From Lumnitzera littorea (lineage: Eukaryota > Streptophyta > Magnoliopsida > Myrtales > Combretaceae): DNA of 64,000 nucleotides. Under the pieces are notes generated by a model. The model saw only the letters and a list, made by a program, of their open reading frames with translations, did not search any database and had not been told where the DNA came from. How positions within the stretch are numbered: the stretch's first letter is position 1; each line of letters starts with the position of its first letter. Of the stretch, positions 13,867 to 25,800 are shown piece after piece. The DNA lies in contig JAMXBB010000009.1 of assembly GCA_024138015.1 (NCBI GenBank), positions 7,974,863 to 8,038,862 on the forward strand. The letters run 5' to 3'. Position numbers and translations under genes: made by a program.

Positions 13867-14844
13867 ATTGTTGTCAAAAAATAAAATAAAATAAATGGAT
13901 GCTTCATGGTTTGAAAGAGGAAGAAATAAGAAGAATTTGTGTGTTTTCTTTTGTTCCAAATTTGATCACGTAAAAGAGCAACAGCTAGAAGTTGATGAGG
14001 ATAAAATAAAAAGAAAAGAGAAAGAAAATCAAGGTAATATATTTTATTAATTAAGACAAGACATGATCTTATCCAACTTTAGCCTTTATCTTATTATTTA
14101 CACATGACAGAATTCATAAAGCTACACTTGTCCACCAACAATTACAAAAATTGGTTAATGTGGTAGTAGAGAAGAAATAGGAAAAAGAAAAGGGAAAGAA
14201 AAGGAAGAGAAAATAAGAGAAAAGGAAAAAAATAGAAATAAAAATATTAGATTTTTCTAAATACAGAAATTATAAATTTAGTATTTATAAAATAATATTA
14301 AAATTTTATAAAAAATTATTAATTTAATTAATATCCGTTATGTTTATAATATTTACGAGTTATTTCAACGTGTTCATTAAAATCAACTAAGGTTTTATTA
14401 CTATTAAGTTATATTTATTTATTTTATGAGCTTAAAGTTATAGTTTTAGGGTTTTCGTTAAGTTTGAGTTCGATTTTAAATATTTATACATACATAAGAT
14501 TTAGGGGGTTTTTGTACATGATTTAGTTTCGAACGAATTTGTACGATTTTTTATCCTACGTATTATGTTCAAGTTTAAAATTTTAATTAGTTTTAAATTT
14601 ATTGACTTCATTGAATTAAAGTAATTACCTATAATATTTACATTGATTTATTATCTAAAAAGCTAAATTTGCGGGGTTTATATAAGCATTAGTCTAGAGC
14701 TTAAGGAAAATAAGCTAAGTTAGAAATCACCTAGAAGGAGGTTCGCTCATATTCTAATTCCTATGTCTCGAGTCTATCACCTCCTAAAGGAGGAGGGTTT
14801 GTTGCATCCTAAGACTCAACACTAAAGTATAGACCTTAGAAATA

Positions 14845-15715
14845 TGATCCCAATACGCAATGCGAGTACCACATTGGTCAGTAGAGGCATGCTACTAACC
14901 ATTGTTGAGAGTTGAAGAATAAAGTCCAAGATTTGATTGATGAAAAATTGGTCCAGTTGGACTTCGTTAAGGATCCAAGGCCCAAATTCTACACAAAGCT
15001 TACTATCAATATGACATAAGGATTAAAGAAATACTAGAAATGGATTTGAATGGTCATGTCCAGGGGGTATGTTACTGTCATGATTTGAAAAATAAGGTTG
15101 CAGCCTTAGAAGAAAAGTTAGTGAAGATAGAAGAAAGACTCATAGGTACAAAAATGGCAATAGGTTATATACTCAAGCAGCTTGAAAACTTAAATCCTAA
15201 TATGGATGAGATTTCACAACCTAAGCATGAGGATGATTCAGCGAAAGAGAAGTCAGGAACGAATGTGCTAGTTGGGAAAACCTAAGATCAAGATAAGCCC
15301 GTCTACAGCAAGAGGAGGCAACTTACACAATTCAAAATTCCAATAGTCAAAGTATTCAAGCAATTAAGAGAAGCAAGGTTGCTAGCATGTGAAATCATGG
15401 TAAAGAAGTACAAGCCAAGAGATCGTGACCCCAACAAATGGTGTGAGTATCATACAGGCCAGGTAGGGCATACCATAGAGAACTATTGGAAATTGAAGCA
15501 TAAAGTGCGAGATTTAATTGATGTAGAAATTATTTAGCTAAGCTTTCTAGAGGCTAATGGAACAGTTGGCAATGGTATTCCTTCCCCAGGTTTTAAAGAA
15601 GGATCAAATAGACAACCTCCATCATCAGACATTGAAGGCCTACTACTATCATCTGAGAAAGTGGCTCACTATTTGAAGCAGTTGGGTATATTTCCAAAAG
15701 ATCAATTCAACTGAA
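14845..15715 (+). pseudogene. Ty3/gypsy gag, C-terminal part, with duplicated knuckle-like motif
   Basis: Continues the gag of 9.7 kb. At 14.86 kb EYHIGQ-RHATNHC then ELKNKVQDLIDE is read through stops. At 15.04-15.28 kb is a coiled-coil-like segment (DLKNKVAALEEKLVKIEERL). At 15.33-15.54 kb VKVFKQLREARLLA precedes CEYHTGQVGHTIENYWKLKH and KVRDLID, the spaced C..H...H motif of plant gypsy gag with its last cysteine replaced by tyrosine. The frame then runs on with stops to about 15715. Confidence 0.7.
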
Positions 15716-17530
15716 TGGGCCAAGTTCAAAGAAGTGACAGAAATGGGGGCAAGAAGTGGGAAAGAGTTTTAGCTCCTACTTTTTTCTTTCAAAATAATCT
15801 TTCATTTTGGAAATTGTAATGGATACAAGTTATTGAATAAAGCAGTTTTCATGTGTATTTTTATCTTTGTGTGCTATGAAGCTAGTTCAATTTAAATTAG
15901 AGCATTTGGAACGAATGAAAATGGATAAAATGTGAACTCGAAACTTAAAATTTTCCACCTAAGGGAATGGTAACATATTACTTGAAATGTTTAGGATGAA
16001 AAGAGGAAAACCATATCTAAAACACTAACCCTAAACACATGAGAGTTGAGTGCCATCAAGGTGAGTATTGGGCTCGTTTCTTAAAGGAGGTATATCTTGA
16101 ACTTAATACATAGGTCAAAACGATGTTAGGCATTAATGTCAATACCCTAAACATAGTTATCCTTTGTAAACCTATTTGAACCATTAATAGATTTTTTTTT
16201 TTTAAATTAACCCAACCAAGAACCACCCTACGTTGGGGCAATTAGGAGGTTAGATCATCAATTTGGAGAAAAGGAGTAGACTAATATGTGTTTGCCTTAG
16301 TCATGCCAATCCATGAGCAAATATTGTCGATAATTCAAATTCTTTAGAACGACGAAGAATTTTAGACTATATACATCTCATTTAGACCTATATAATCATT
16401 CAAACATGTTAGGGCTACGAATTTTTCCTAAACACTTAAAGCCATATATACTTCTCCCAAGTTTATACTTTTAAACCCATGGCTTTAGGGCTTTAAATCC
16501 CATCAAGCAAAAAATCAACAAGGGAAGGTGACTGCTTTGACATAAAAAGAAGAAGAAGAAGAAGAAGAAAAAGAAAAGGAAAATAGCAGAAAAAAAAAAT
16601 AAAAATAAGAAAAAAGTGAAAAAGAGAAAAATTGAAAATATTCGTATGATCACCTTTAAAGCTGAGTCAAATTGCCAATAAGCTTGTAGTCAGAACTTGT
16701 GAAGGATATATAAGGACCAAACACTTTAAATTCCTAAGCCTGAAAGTAAAGACGTCACTGTATGATCCCACTTACTATACCACCCTTAATGAAACTCTTT
16801 TGACTAAAGAAATCGGCTTATCTTCAACAAAATTTGCTTATGAAACTACAGCAAGCCCATGTTTAGTTTCTCTTAAGTTCTTGGCTTGTAAACTTAGGAT
16901 GGATGATATATATGATTTCCTCAAAATTGTCCAAGTACATTGATATCCATTTGCTCAAACTATTGACCAAAAGCCTTACATTGCAAACCTAGAAATACTT
17001 GATTGATTGATCAGAATGTACAATTTACGACTACAATTTTTGGAATTGATGTTGAAAGTGAAAATAAACCTGTGAGAATGTAAGAAAGTCCACTTAGACT
17101 GAACATTTCAAGTAATGATATCTATCCACTTAGTAGAAAATTAAAGAATAGTTAAGTGCTTTCTCAAGAATATGAATAGTTTTAACCCACAGTTTGAAAT
17201 TAGTATTTTCGATAAGATTAAAACTCATGAATTTTGCTTTAAGAAACAAGGCTGAAAGAATGAGTGATCAATCGGCAAGGGGCAAGCTAACCCCTTATCC
17301 GTAACCTTTAGAGTCTTCGATGTTTTCTTACTGTATAGAAACACAATTTTCCATCAAAGAGTGTTTTTTGAATTTCATGAAAATCCTTTTCAAAAGAGAA
17401 ATGGAACTCTTTTAAAAAATTGTCAACAGAGATTTCTTAAAAAAGAAAAAGTCAATATTTTTAAAGAATCATCAAAATCCCTCAAACTCAAGTCTTAAAT
17501 CATTTTTTCGAAACTCATCAAAGTCTTAGA
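15716..17530 (+). mobile_element. Non-coding interior of the plus-strand gypsy element
   Basis: No pol domain is recognisable. CACCCTACGTTGGGGCAAT at 16225-16243 is a phrase often seen in the non-coding interior of Tat-type elements. A (GAA)n run lies at 16552-16570. This element was probably non-autonomous, with gag only. Confidence 0.45.
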
Positions 17531-17534
17531 AATT

Positions 17535-18300
17535 TTAGGATCGCCTGCTCAAAGGAGCGCCGTCTTATCTTTTGTTGGGTCGCTTGCTCATAGGAGCGTC
17601 ATTCGGCTCTTTTCTAAGATCACCTACTCAAAAGAGTGCTGTCCTATTTTTTGTTGGATCACTTACTCATAGGAGCACCATCTAATCTTTTCTTGGATTG
17701 CTTGCTCAAAGAAGCATTGTCTTATCTATTCCTTTCTAAGATCGCTTGCTCATAAGAGTGTTGTTTTATCTATTCCTTTTTAGGATTGCCTGCTTAAAGA
17801 AACACTGTCCTATCTATTCCTTTCTAGGATAGCTTACTCACAAGAGTGTTGTCCTATCTATTCCTTTTTAGGATTGCTTGCTCAAAGGAGCGCTATCCTA
17901 TCCTTAGTTGGATCACCTGCTCATAGGAGCACTATCCTATTTAGTCCTTTGCTAAGATTGCTTGCTTAAAAGAGCGTTGTTCTATCTATTCCTTTTTAGG
18001 ATTGCTTACTCAAAGGAGTATTATCCTATCTTTAGCTGGATCGCTAACTCATAAGAGTGCCATCTAATCTTTTCTAAGATCACTTGCTTAAAAGGAATGC
18101 TATCTTATTCCTTTTTGGATTGCTTGCTCAATGGAGCGTTGTTCTATTTAGTCTTTTGCTAGGATTGCTTGCTCATAGGAGTGTTTGCTCGCTCATAGGA
18201 GTGTTTGCTCATAGGAGTGTTGTCTTATCAATTTCTTTTTGGATCACTTGCTTAGAGGAGCATTAGGAAGATCGCTTACTCATGAGAGTGCTGTCTCATT
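17535..18300. repeat. Minisatellite, 39-45 bp units
   Basis: About 18 units built on GGATCGCTTGCTCAAAGGAGCG and a spacer TTGTCCTATCTATTCCTTTT. The centre alternates between CTCAAAGGAG and CTCATAGGAG, giving a dimeric higher order. Spacings read off the sequence include 39, 40, 39, 40, 43, 43, 45, 44, 39 and 45. Tat-type gypsy elements often carry such arrays before their 3' LTR. Confidence 0.85.
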
Positions 18301-18521
18301 TTGTTTTTGATAGAATATCATCTTATTTTGTCTTTGAAAGATCTATCCTTTTCAGTAACAGATCCTCAAAGAGATCTATTCTCTTAAGGATACCCAACCT
18401 TTCAAGTTGGGACCTAATTTTTGTAACAATCAAAGTCCTTACTATGCCAATTCAAGCAATGACTAGGTAAAAATGAGTATATCTTTTTTGTCTTTGTAGC
18501 AAAGTTTTTACAAACTTCACA

Positions 18522-18537
18522 ACAAAAAGGGGTAGCT
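18522..18537 (+). other. Probable polypurine tract
   Basis: CAAAAAGGGGTAGC lies immediately before TGTAGACACC, the likely LTR start. This is the expected place for the plus-strand primer of a gypsy element. Confidence 0.5.
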
Positions 18538-19770
18538 GTAGACACCTTGTTTTTGCCGTTTTATTTTAGTATTTTTATTGAGCCAAGTTAAAAATAAAAA
18601 AAATAAATAAAAAATAAAATGTCAAGCCGTATCGAGTCAAGTCATATCGAGTCAAGTGGAGTCGTTTGGGATTAAACCAGATAATGGTGTGTGTTCAAAA
18701 GGATCAAACTTCATTAAAATATTTTGGTTCAGTTCGACATAAGTGTGGATTTTTTATCTAATTTATATTAGGTTAGAATAAACTTAAGATTTATGAAACT
18801 AAGTTAGGGCCAAAAAATAGAAAACCCAAATTAAAATAGAGTTTCTAAAAGTTAGGTTGAATCTTCAAAGAATCTAAAATTATATCTCTTTTATTTAAGG
18901 TTCATTGAGATAAAATCTATATCTAAAGAAATAAATACGAAAGATTCGGATGATTGGCTTATAAATAAGAATTTAGGCGGTAACGTTTGACACATTTTTC
19001 ACAATCTCTACATAGTTACAAAAAACACAACACCATATGACCTAACGTCCAATCCAACGAACACTATCTCAAGAACCACGATCTTCGTCTTCTCTCAATC
19101 ATTCACTACAACACAATCACTTCACATTCACCGACCACTTACAGCACCTCACGAACAATTAAACACTTGATCACTATATACTCCTCCTCGCACAGCCATT
19201 CATACATGAGCACTGATACACACTCCATACACATGACACTTCATACATTCTATACACCCGATACTGAAACATACGACACTGACACAAGCACTCTACAGAT
19301 TTGCCGCCTGATCATGACAACATCTCATACACACTCACATGCTAACCACAAAATGGCATACGACAAACATAAACAGATGTACACACTAACAACATGACAA
19401 ACACAAACACACATACAACGATGCACGACACCACTCATTGACACATAGACCACGACGCGCTACTAACCTCACCGCTGAAGTCCAGTTGGCTACACACATC
19501 GAAGTCTATGCTACACTAACAGACTACGTTGAAGTCCATACTTATACGTACACTTCTCGATTGATATAGCTTTGCCCCCTGCTATGTCCACTCGACACTA
19601 AAGCATACATAAACGCACATGATCATACAATAACAATGTCCATTGCCTACTGACACATGCGATTAGATTCCACATCACAAGCACACGATAAGTACACGCA
19701 CCAAGCACGTGAACGTAGTTCAAACGATCACAACGATCAACATAAACATGTCGATCATGCATGACTAGAC
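18538..19770 (+). mobile_element. LTR of the plus-strand gypsy element
   Basis: Begins TGTAGACACCTTG after the polypurine tract. A TATAAATA box at 18960-18967 is followed by a C/A-rich, G-poor region (19000-19750) as in U5 leaders. The long ACA-rich open frame in it (19167-19397) is low complexity and not a protein. The right end is approximate. I did not find a matching 5' LTR. Confidence 0.5.
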
Positions 19771-20064
19771 CCATTTAGGTAAAAAAAATTATTATTTTCT
19801 TTATTTAATGATATAATTTTTGTTATTTTTAGTTAATTTAATTATTTTTACTAATTTTTTTAATGCAGGTTATATATATACGTTTCATTGTCATGATAAT
19901 TTGAATTTCTGATAATTTAGTTAAGTTACATATTTTTATTTGAAAATTACATTTATAGAGTTATATGAACAAGATTTGGCCGAGTGATCGAATATTTAAT
20001 GTTGTATTAATATTATTCACATTTCTTCATGTGTAATTTAATACTTATAGTACATTTTCTTTCA

Positions 20065-20205
20065 CGCGCTTTATTTTTCGGCATGTTTTATTTCACACAC
20101 CTACTTTTCCCAACATGTATTATTTCACATGGCTACTTTTTCTAATATGTTTGATTTCACATGCCTATCTTTCTTGGCATGTTTCATTTCACTCGTGACA
20201 TGTTA
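20065..20205. repeat. Tandem repeat, 32-bp period
   Basis: GCATGTTTTATTTCACA-type units start at 20081, 20113, 20145 and 20177, exactly 32 bases apart, with a partial unit in front. Confidence 0.85.
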
Positions 20206-20529
20206 GATGTCTTTTTAAAGACAATGTCCATTAGTCATTTAAGATGTAGACTAGTCATTTTACTTAAGCTACAAGATAGTTTATAAGAACTAACATAATC
20301 GTTATTCGCCTTTTCAGCTAAATTATAAAACTTGCCTACCATGATAGGTCTAAACTTATTAAATATTAATTCATTTGCTATGAAGCTTGAACTTAATAAC
20401 GGTCTATTAATCATGAAATGGTCAAGAAGGAAAACAAGTTGACATTGGAACTTAAAATAAGCGTTCGCATTTGAAACAACGACTAAGCTATCGCTTACAA
20501 AAAAAGTGGAAATACTTCACAACATCAAA

Positions 20530-21700
20530 GGGATTAATTAAAATAAAGTTTCAAGTTCTCAGCATTCTATGCACGAGGGATGATTGTTCCATCTAACTTT
20601 TCTAGTTAATAAGCCCCCTTGCCAACAACTTCCCATACCTTAATTGGATCCTCCCAATTTGAGCTAAGTTTCCCCTATCTATCTCGCATGCCAGTTGCTT
20701 TTAATTTCTTGCAAATTAAATCTCTTGGTAGAAAAACCTTGTGCTTTACCTACTAGTTATAATACTTGGCTACCCTTTGCTGGTATGTTGTAACTCTTGC
20801 TCTTGTGACATCTTTTATTTCTTTAATAATGTCCAAATAGTCACTAAACCAACCTAGTTGGTTATCACATTGAAATTTTGTATACGTGGATTAGGTAGGT
20901 CTAATTCAATTGGCAATACTGCTTTTGTACCATATGCCAATTTGAAGGGTGTTTCCGCTATTATGGTCCTATGGGTTGTTCGATATCCCCATAAAACATT
21001 TGGCAATTCATTAGTCCATTTTCCTTTAGCTTGATTAACTTTTCTCTTCAAGCTGTACAAGATGATCTTATTAACAGCTTATACTTGCTCATTTGTCTAA
21101 GGGTATGCTATAGATGTATAATTCAGATAGATATCATATTTCTCACAAAATGCTTGAAATTTGTCATTATCAAATTATGGTCCATTATCCATGATTATCA
21201 TAAATGGGACCTCGAACCTTGATATAATAAAGTTGAAAACAAAAGCGTTAGCCTTCCATTCGGTGATCCTTACCAATGCTTCAACCTTCGCCCACTTGGT
21301 AAGATAGTTTATGGCAACAATGATGAATTGTAGCTGGGTCGTATACTTTGGAAACGATTTAAGTATGTCTAATCCCCATTAAGCAAAGGGCTAGGTATTG
21401 GTTAGGTAACACAGTTTAGTAAATGGCACATGACTCAATGCCTCATTCTTTTGGCATTATGGACATGCCGAACTGATTTTCTGGTGTCATCTTTCATTAT
21501 CGGCTAATAATAACCAAGTTGTAGGATATAGATATACAATGTTTGTCCTTTCACATGGTTGCTGCACACACTGCTGTATAGCTCAAATAATGCTCACTAT
21601 GCATCTTACGGAGGAAGGAGTCGAAGATAAGGTTGGGAAATGCTACGTTTGTATAGCTAATAATCTATTAATATGTAATTCGCAGCCTCGTAAATCAACC
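20530..21700 (-). pseudogene. Integrase and C-terminal tail
   Basis: WGLDILKSFPKY, FIIVAINYLTKWAKVEAL, RFEVPFMIIMDNGP and AKGKWTNELPNVLWGYRTTH, then TPFKLAYGTKAVLPIEL, ending WEVVGKGAY and NAENLKLYF. The two DD residues remain; the segment that should hold the catalytic Glu (after YP-TN) has a stop. Confidence 0.8.
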
Positions 21701-21939
21701 TTCAAGCCTCTTTCCTGTTGTCAAGGAGGATACCATCCTTTAGATAATCTATAAGTGGATCCATCTAAGACCTCTTTTAGGTAGGGAGCTAGTTCAAAAC
21801 TCTACTGAACTATTGGTAAACTCTTGTATGGGAGAAACTTGACAAAGAGTTTGTCGTTCAAATCAAGAAGTGTCATACTGGCCAACTTTGACAGCTTGTC
21901 AATTGCAATGTTCTTGCTCCTTGGTATCTTGTGAATCGA

Positions 21940-22260
21940 AAGGACTTAAATTCCTTCAGGGCATTCGTACTAACAGCAAGTACTTGCTCATTTCTTCCTT
22001 TTTTGTTGCATAACTCCTTTTGACTTGATTCACAATAAGTTGTGAATCAAAGAAAACTTTAACTTTCTTGGCACTAACTTCCTTTGCCAATCTGAAATCA
22101 GCAATTAAGGCTTCATATTCCACTTCATTGTTGGTGGCTGGAAATCTGAACTTCAAGGCATAATTGACCTAGATATTATGGGGTCCTTATAGGACAAGAC
22201 CCACACCACTTCCCTTTCTAGTTCAAGAACCATTGACGTAAAGATTCCATATCGACTTCT
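21940..22260 (-). pseudogene. Second (archaeal-like) RNase H
   Basis: LYVNGS-TRKGSGVGLVL, FRFPATNNEVEYEALIADFR and VFFDSQLIVNQVKRSY. The first catalytic Asp of the VDG motif is Asn here, and a stop follows. NNEVEYEAL and DSQLI are kept. This domain is typical of the Tat lineage. Confidence 0.8.
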
Positions 22261-22860
22261 TAGCAATTTCTATACTATCTTCTTTACCTATAGACTCGAC
22301 TTGAAAATCCACTAACACTTGAGCTTTTAATATCATTCTGGCTTTGTATTATACACCATAAGTACCTAGTTCCCAAGCATATTTCATCATCCTTCTTGAG
22401 GAATCCGGCCATTGCAATGCTTAATATAAAGGCTAATCAATAAAGACTACAATTTGATAAGTCTTAAAATAAGGTTTCAATTTTCTTGTTGAAAGAACCA
22501 CTACTAATACAAATTTCTTGATTTTGGTATATCGATGTTTCGATCCTTGCTAGACATGACTCATGTAATAAATTAGTCGATGCTTCTTACCTTTGATTCA
22601 GACCAACATAGAGGAAAGTGCTTGGCAATTGACTGACAAATATAAATATAAATTCTCTCCTAGAATAAGTGTCGAGAGTATTAGTGGTGACATGAGAAAT
22701 TCTTTAAGCTAGCTAAATGCCCTTTCGCAATTATCCATCTACTTGAAATCTTTTAGATTCTTTAAAATTTTAAAGAATTTTGCACACTTGCCTATATTTC
22801 TCGACATGAACCTGTTAAGGGGGGCTATTCACCTAATTAGCACTTGAACCTCCTTGACAG
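22200..22860 (-). pseudogene. First RNase H domain
   Basis: Stop-interrupted frame: LNRFMSRN, RAFS-LKEFL, LYLYLSVN, IYYMSHV, TRKLKPYFKTYQIVVF and KYAWELG, the usual tether and RNase H of gypsy pol. Confidence 0.7.
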
Positions 22861-22861
22861 T

Positions 22862-23990
22862 TCATGGAGATTTCATGTTTCTAATTGTATTAATCTTTCT
22901 CGAATTCGCTTCAATACTGCATTGAGTAACCATGTACCCTAAAAACTTTCCAGAAGTAGTACCAAAAACACATTTCTGTGGATTCAACTTCATATTATAT
23001 CTCTTTAAAGTGCTAAACGTCTCCTCGAGATCGATGAGAAACCAATCCTCTATTGTGCTTTTCATGATTATGTCATTGACATATACTTCGATGTTTTGAT
23101 GGATTTGTAGCTTAAACATCTTGGTGATAAGCTACTGATAAGTTGTATTGGCATTTTTTAGCCTGAAGGACATCATTGTATAATAGCACGTTCCAAAGTT
23201 AGTGATGAATGATGTGTGAACTTTGTCTTCTTCATCTATTTTAATTTGATTGTAGCTAGAAAACGTATCCATGAACGAAAGTAAAGTATGCCTAGCAGTT
23301 GAATCAACCATTAATCTATTCTTGGCAAGGGAAAGTAATTTTTGAGATAGGACTTGTTTAAATTCGTGAAGTTTATGCACATACACTACTTGCCGTTAGA
23401 CTTCTTGACTAACACACAGTTGACTAGCTAAGTCAAATAAGACTCTTCTCGAATGAATTTTGCCTTTAAGGGTTTTTGGACTTCTTCTTCTATGGTTGCT
23501 TACCTCTTAGGGGTGAAATATCTTTTCCATTGTTGAATCACCTTAGTGCTTAGATCAATTTGCAGTTTGTGTACTATGATATCTCTAGGGATACTTGGCA
23601 TATCTAAGGGGGTCTAAGTGAATATATCGGCAATATCTTGCAAAAAATTAATTAAACTTTGGCGGATATCTATTGACAAGGGTTTCCTTATCCTTGTCAT
23701 CTTCTCAGGATTATCTCTTAGTGAAATCTCTTCTATTTCATCTTTAACATTATCTATGCTAATTGACTTTCCTTCTGGGTAACTTTTAACTTGAAAAACT
23801 TCTTCTCTTCTTAACACCCTCATGTATAATGATTTTGCCAATTGTTGATCCCCTTTGCATACACGAACTCCAATAAGAGTGGGAAATTTGGCCTTGAGGT
23901 AAGTAATGAAAGGGACGATGTTGAATAAGTATTGACATAACCGTCTCATAATCATATTGTATGAGGACCAACATTTGACAATAAGAAAAT
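22862..23990 (-). pseudogene. Reverse transcriptase with upstream linker
   Basis: The linker (23955-23614) has LKAKFPTLIGVRVCKGDQQL. RT blocks: LLSFMDTFSSYNQIKI, TSFITNFGTCYYTMMSFRLK, then VYVNDIIMKS and YNMKLNPQKCVFG, SGKFLGYMV. The catalytic YVDD is YVND. A frame break lies between 23132 and 23119. Confidence 0.85.
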
Positions 23991-24089
23991 CTATTTTATC
24001 TTCCGTAACATGCTCATAATCTCTAATTTGAATACTCCGGTCACCTAGACAGATTGATTATTAAAAGCATACAAATTATAGTTATAGGA

Positions 24090-24400
24090 TCTCAGTTGTG
24101 CCTTGATCTTTGGACTCATCTAATCAAAACCATGTTGGAAAATAATGTCTACCGAATTTCCAGTCTTAACAAGAATTTTCTTAATCTTGAAGTTGATAAT
24201 TTTTGTACTAATCACGAGTGTATCATCGTGTGGCCTTTGAATGCTTTCGAAATCTTGTTCTATAAAGGAAATTGTACTGTCAATTTTGACCTTCTTGCCC
24301 TGGACATTACAAACATAATGAATGGCGTTAGTTAAGTCTAAAGAGCTTAACCAACCTATGGCAAAAGGTCCGCCAATAATTGTGTTAATTACATCATTTA
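24090..24400 (-). pseudogene. Aspartic protease domain
   Basis: Reads NTIIGGPFAIG, FESIQRPHDDTLVIS and ILVKTGNSVDIIF. The active-site D-[TN]-G-[SN] appears as KTGN, so the catalytic aspartate is lost. Confidence 0.75.
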
Positions 24401-24499
24401 GTGCTCTATTAGTGCTTCCTTCTTTCGCATCTTTCCCTGTATGAATTGGGTAAGTAACATTCTCCTATTCTTCTTGTCTCTTTTGAGATGGTTGCTCAA

Positions 24500-24650
24500 T
24501 ATTCTTAGCATCATGAGCAATAAACTTGCTTAAGTATCCTCATTAAATTGCATCCTCAAATGTGTTCTTAAGTTAGATGTAGTTATTAGTATTATGCCCC
24601 CTATCGCAATGAAAATCACAATATTTGCTGGAATTTCGCCTTGAAAGATT
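24500..24650 (-). pseudogene. gag knuckle region
   Basis: Reads YCDFHCDRGHNTNNYI, equivalent to the YCxFHxxxGHxTxxC motif of the family. The final cysteine is replaced by tyrosine. Confidence 0.65.
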
Positions 24651-24949
24651 TCCTCTCATCTTTTCTAACCACTGCAATACACCTCTTTGCCCTTACGACT
24701 CCATCAATATGTCTACAATTGGTCAATTGAGTGGTGTATGAACTAAATATGTCAGGATAAGTGACCTCTTTTTCTCGACATTAGGATATTGATCATCGTC
24801 TAGTCCAAGTCAATCTTTCGTACTTCTCTTTTTGTTGCCTTTTCTATCTCCTCTATTTTGATCAGCTTCTCGACGAGCTTTAATATTGTCTTCTTGATGG
24901 ATGTAAGATGTAGCTTTAGCTTTGGCTTTGAACTCAATGAAAGTTTTTG

Positions 24950-25800
24950 GCTTATTTTTGGCGACGGACTTGAAAAAGTTTCAATAGGGCTTGACATCAT
25001 CAATTACTGTGTTGAGAGCAACACTCATATCCAGCTTTGGAATTTGTTCCATCTCAACCATAAACCTGGCCTGATAGTCTTTGATAGATTCATCTAATTT
25101 CTATTTAATCGTGTTAAAGACAAAAGAATCCTTGATAGGAAGCTTACTCGTAAGGAAGTATTGAAGAAATACTTTTGCTAAATATTCAAAACATGAAATT
25201 GTGTTTGACTTTAGGTGCTTGAACCATGTATTTGTTGCATTCCTCAATATTGAAAAAAAAGCTTGGTAGGTCACATCATCGCTCAAGCCATGCAATATAG
25301 CCAAGGTACAATAGTGCTTAAGATGATCTTCATGATCTCTTGTTTTATCATAAGTTTCAAGCTGCAGCAACTTAATGTGTCGTGATATAACCTTGTTTAA
25401 GATTTCGGGGATAAAAGGGCTTTTTTTTTTTTTTATTTGAAATTGCTTACATATCATAGTAGGGGTACTAATATGTAAGGGTCTGGCATGGTGCACCTGT
25501 TATGGATGCTTCCCTTTGTCATTTTTCTTAAGCGCAAGAGCCAAAGGTCCAATTGTAACTTCAACTTGCTTTCTTAATAATTTAAGAGAATAGATTAAAT
25601 CATCACTATTTTGAACATTGTAATCACCGTATTCATTGTTTTGACTGAGGTGGACATTATTGTAGAGGAGATTAAGGATTTCTTCTTATTTTTTATTCAA
25701 TTCTTAGTTTACTTTGGTTAAGTTGAGATAAAGTTGCTTTAGTTTAGCCAAACATTGTTTGTATAGGTGTACTTTCCCCTTCATGGTGGTGGGATGAAGT
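24950..25800 (-). pseudogene. gag of the Tat-type element
   Basis: An open segment at 25496-25101 carries PFIPEILNKVISRHIKLLQL, YDKTRDHEDHLKHY and FSILRNATNTWFKHL then SNTISCFEYLAKVF, the standard retrotransposon gag core. Upstream (to about 25.8 kb) a stop-interrupted frame gives LKQLYLNLTKVN-like N-terminal sequence. Acts as the particle protein in intact relatives. Confidence 0.8.

Larger units (their letters stand above)
10663..14800 (-). mobile_element. Gypsy-type LTR nested in the gag above
   Basis: The left end begins (T)ATCACGACCCTAAG, equivalent to the TGTCATGACCCTAAG end of the copy at 60.69 kb. Reversed, this is the ...GGGTCGTGACA end known for Tekay-type LTRs. About 2.1 kb matches 60.69-62.83 kb. 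A TATATAA motif near 14.68 kb could be its promoter if the LTR extends that far. The right boundary is inferred from where gag resumes. The interior 12.6-13.7 kb is TA-rich. Confidence 0.5.
20530..25800 (-). mobile_element. Degenerate Ty3/gypsy element, Tat type (dual RNase H)
   Basis: Domain order on the minus strand: gag, C..H knuckle, protease, reverse transcriptase, RNase H, a second archaeal-like RNase H, and integrase. The order and the second RNase H place it in the Tat group. Stops and frameshifts occur throughout and several catalytic residues are changed, so it cannot move by itself. LTRs were not identified on either side. Confidence 0.85.

Noticed and set aside
12867..13907. Several Tyr/Ile/Lys-rich open frames
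   Set aside because: Produced by TA, TACA and CTT microsatellites.
17535..18300. CRISPR-like regular repeats
   Set aside because: Units are contiguous and diverged with no unique spacers, and the sequence is plant nuclear DNA. It is a minisatellite.
19167..19397. 76-codon open frame rich in Ser, Thr and His
   Set aside because: It reflects the ACA/CAT-rich low-complexity leader of an LTR. No domain, and codon content follows base composition.
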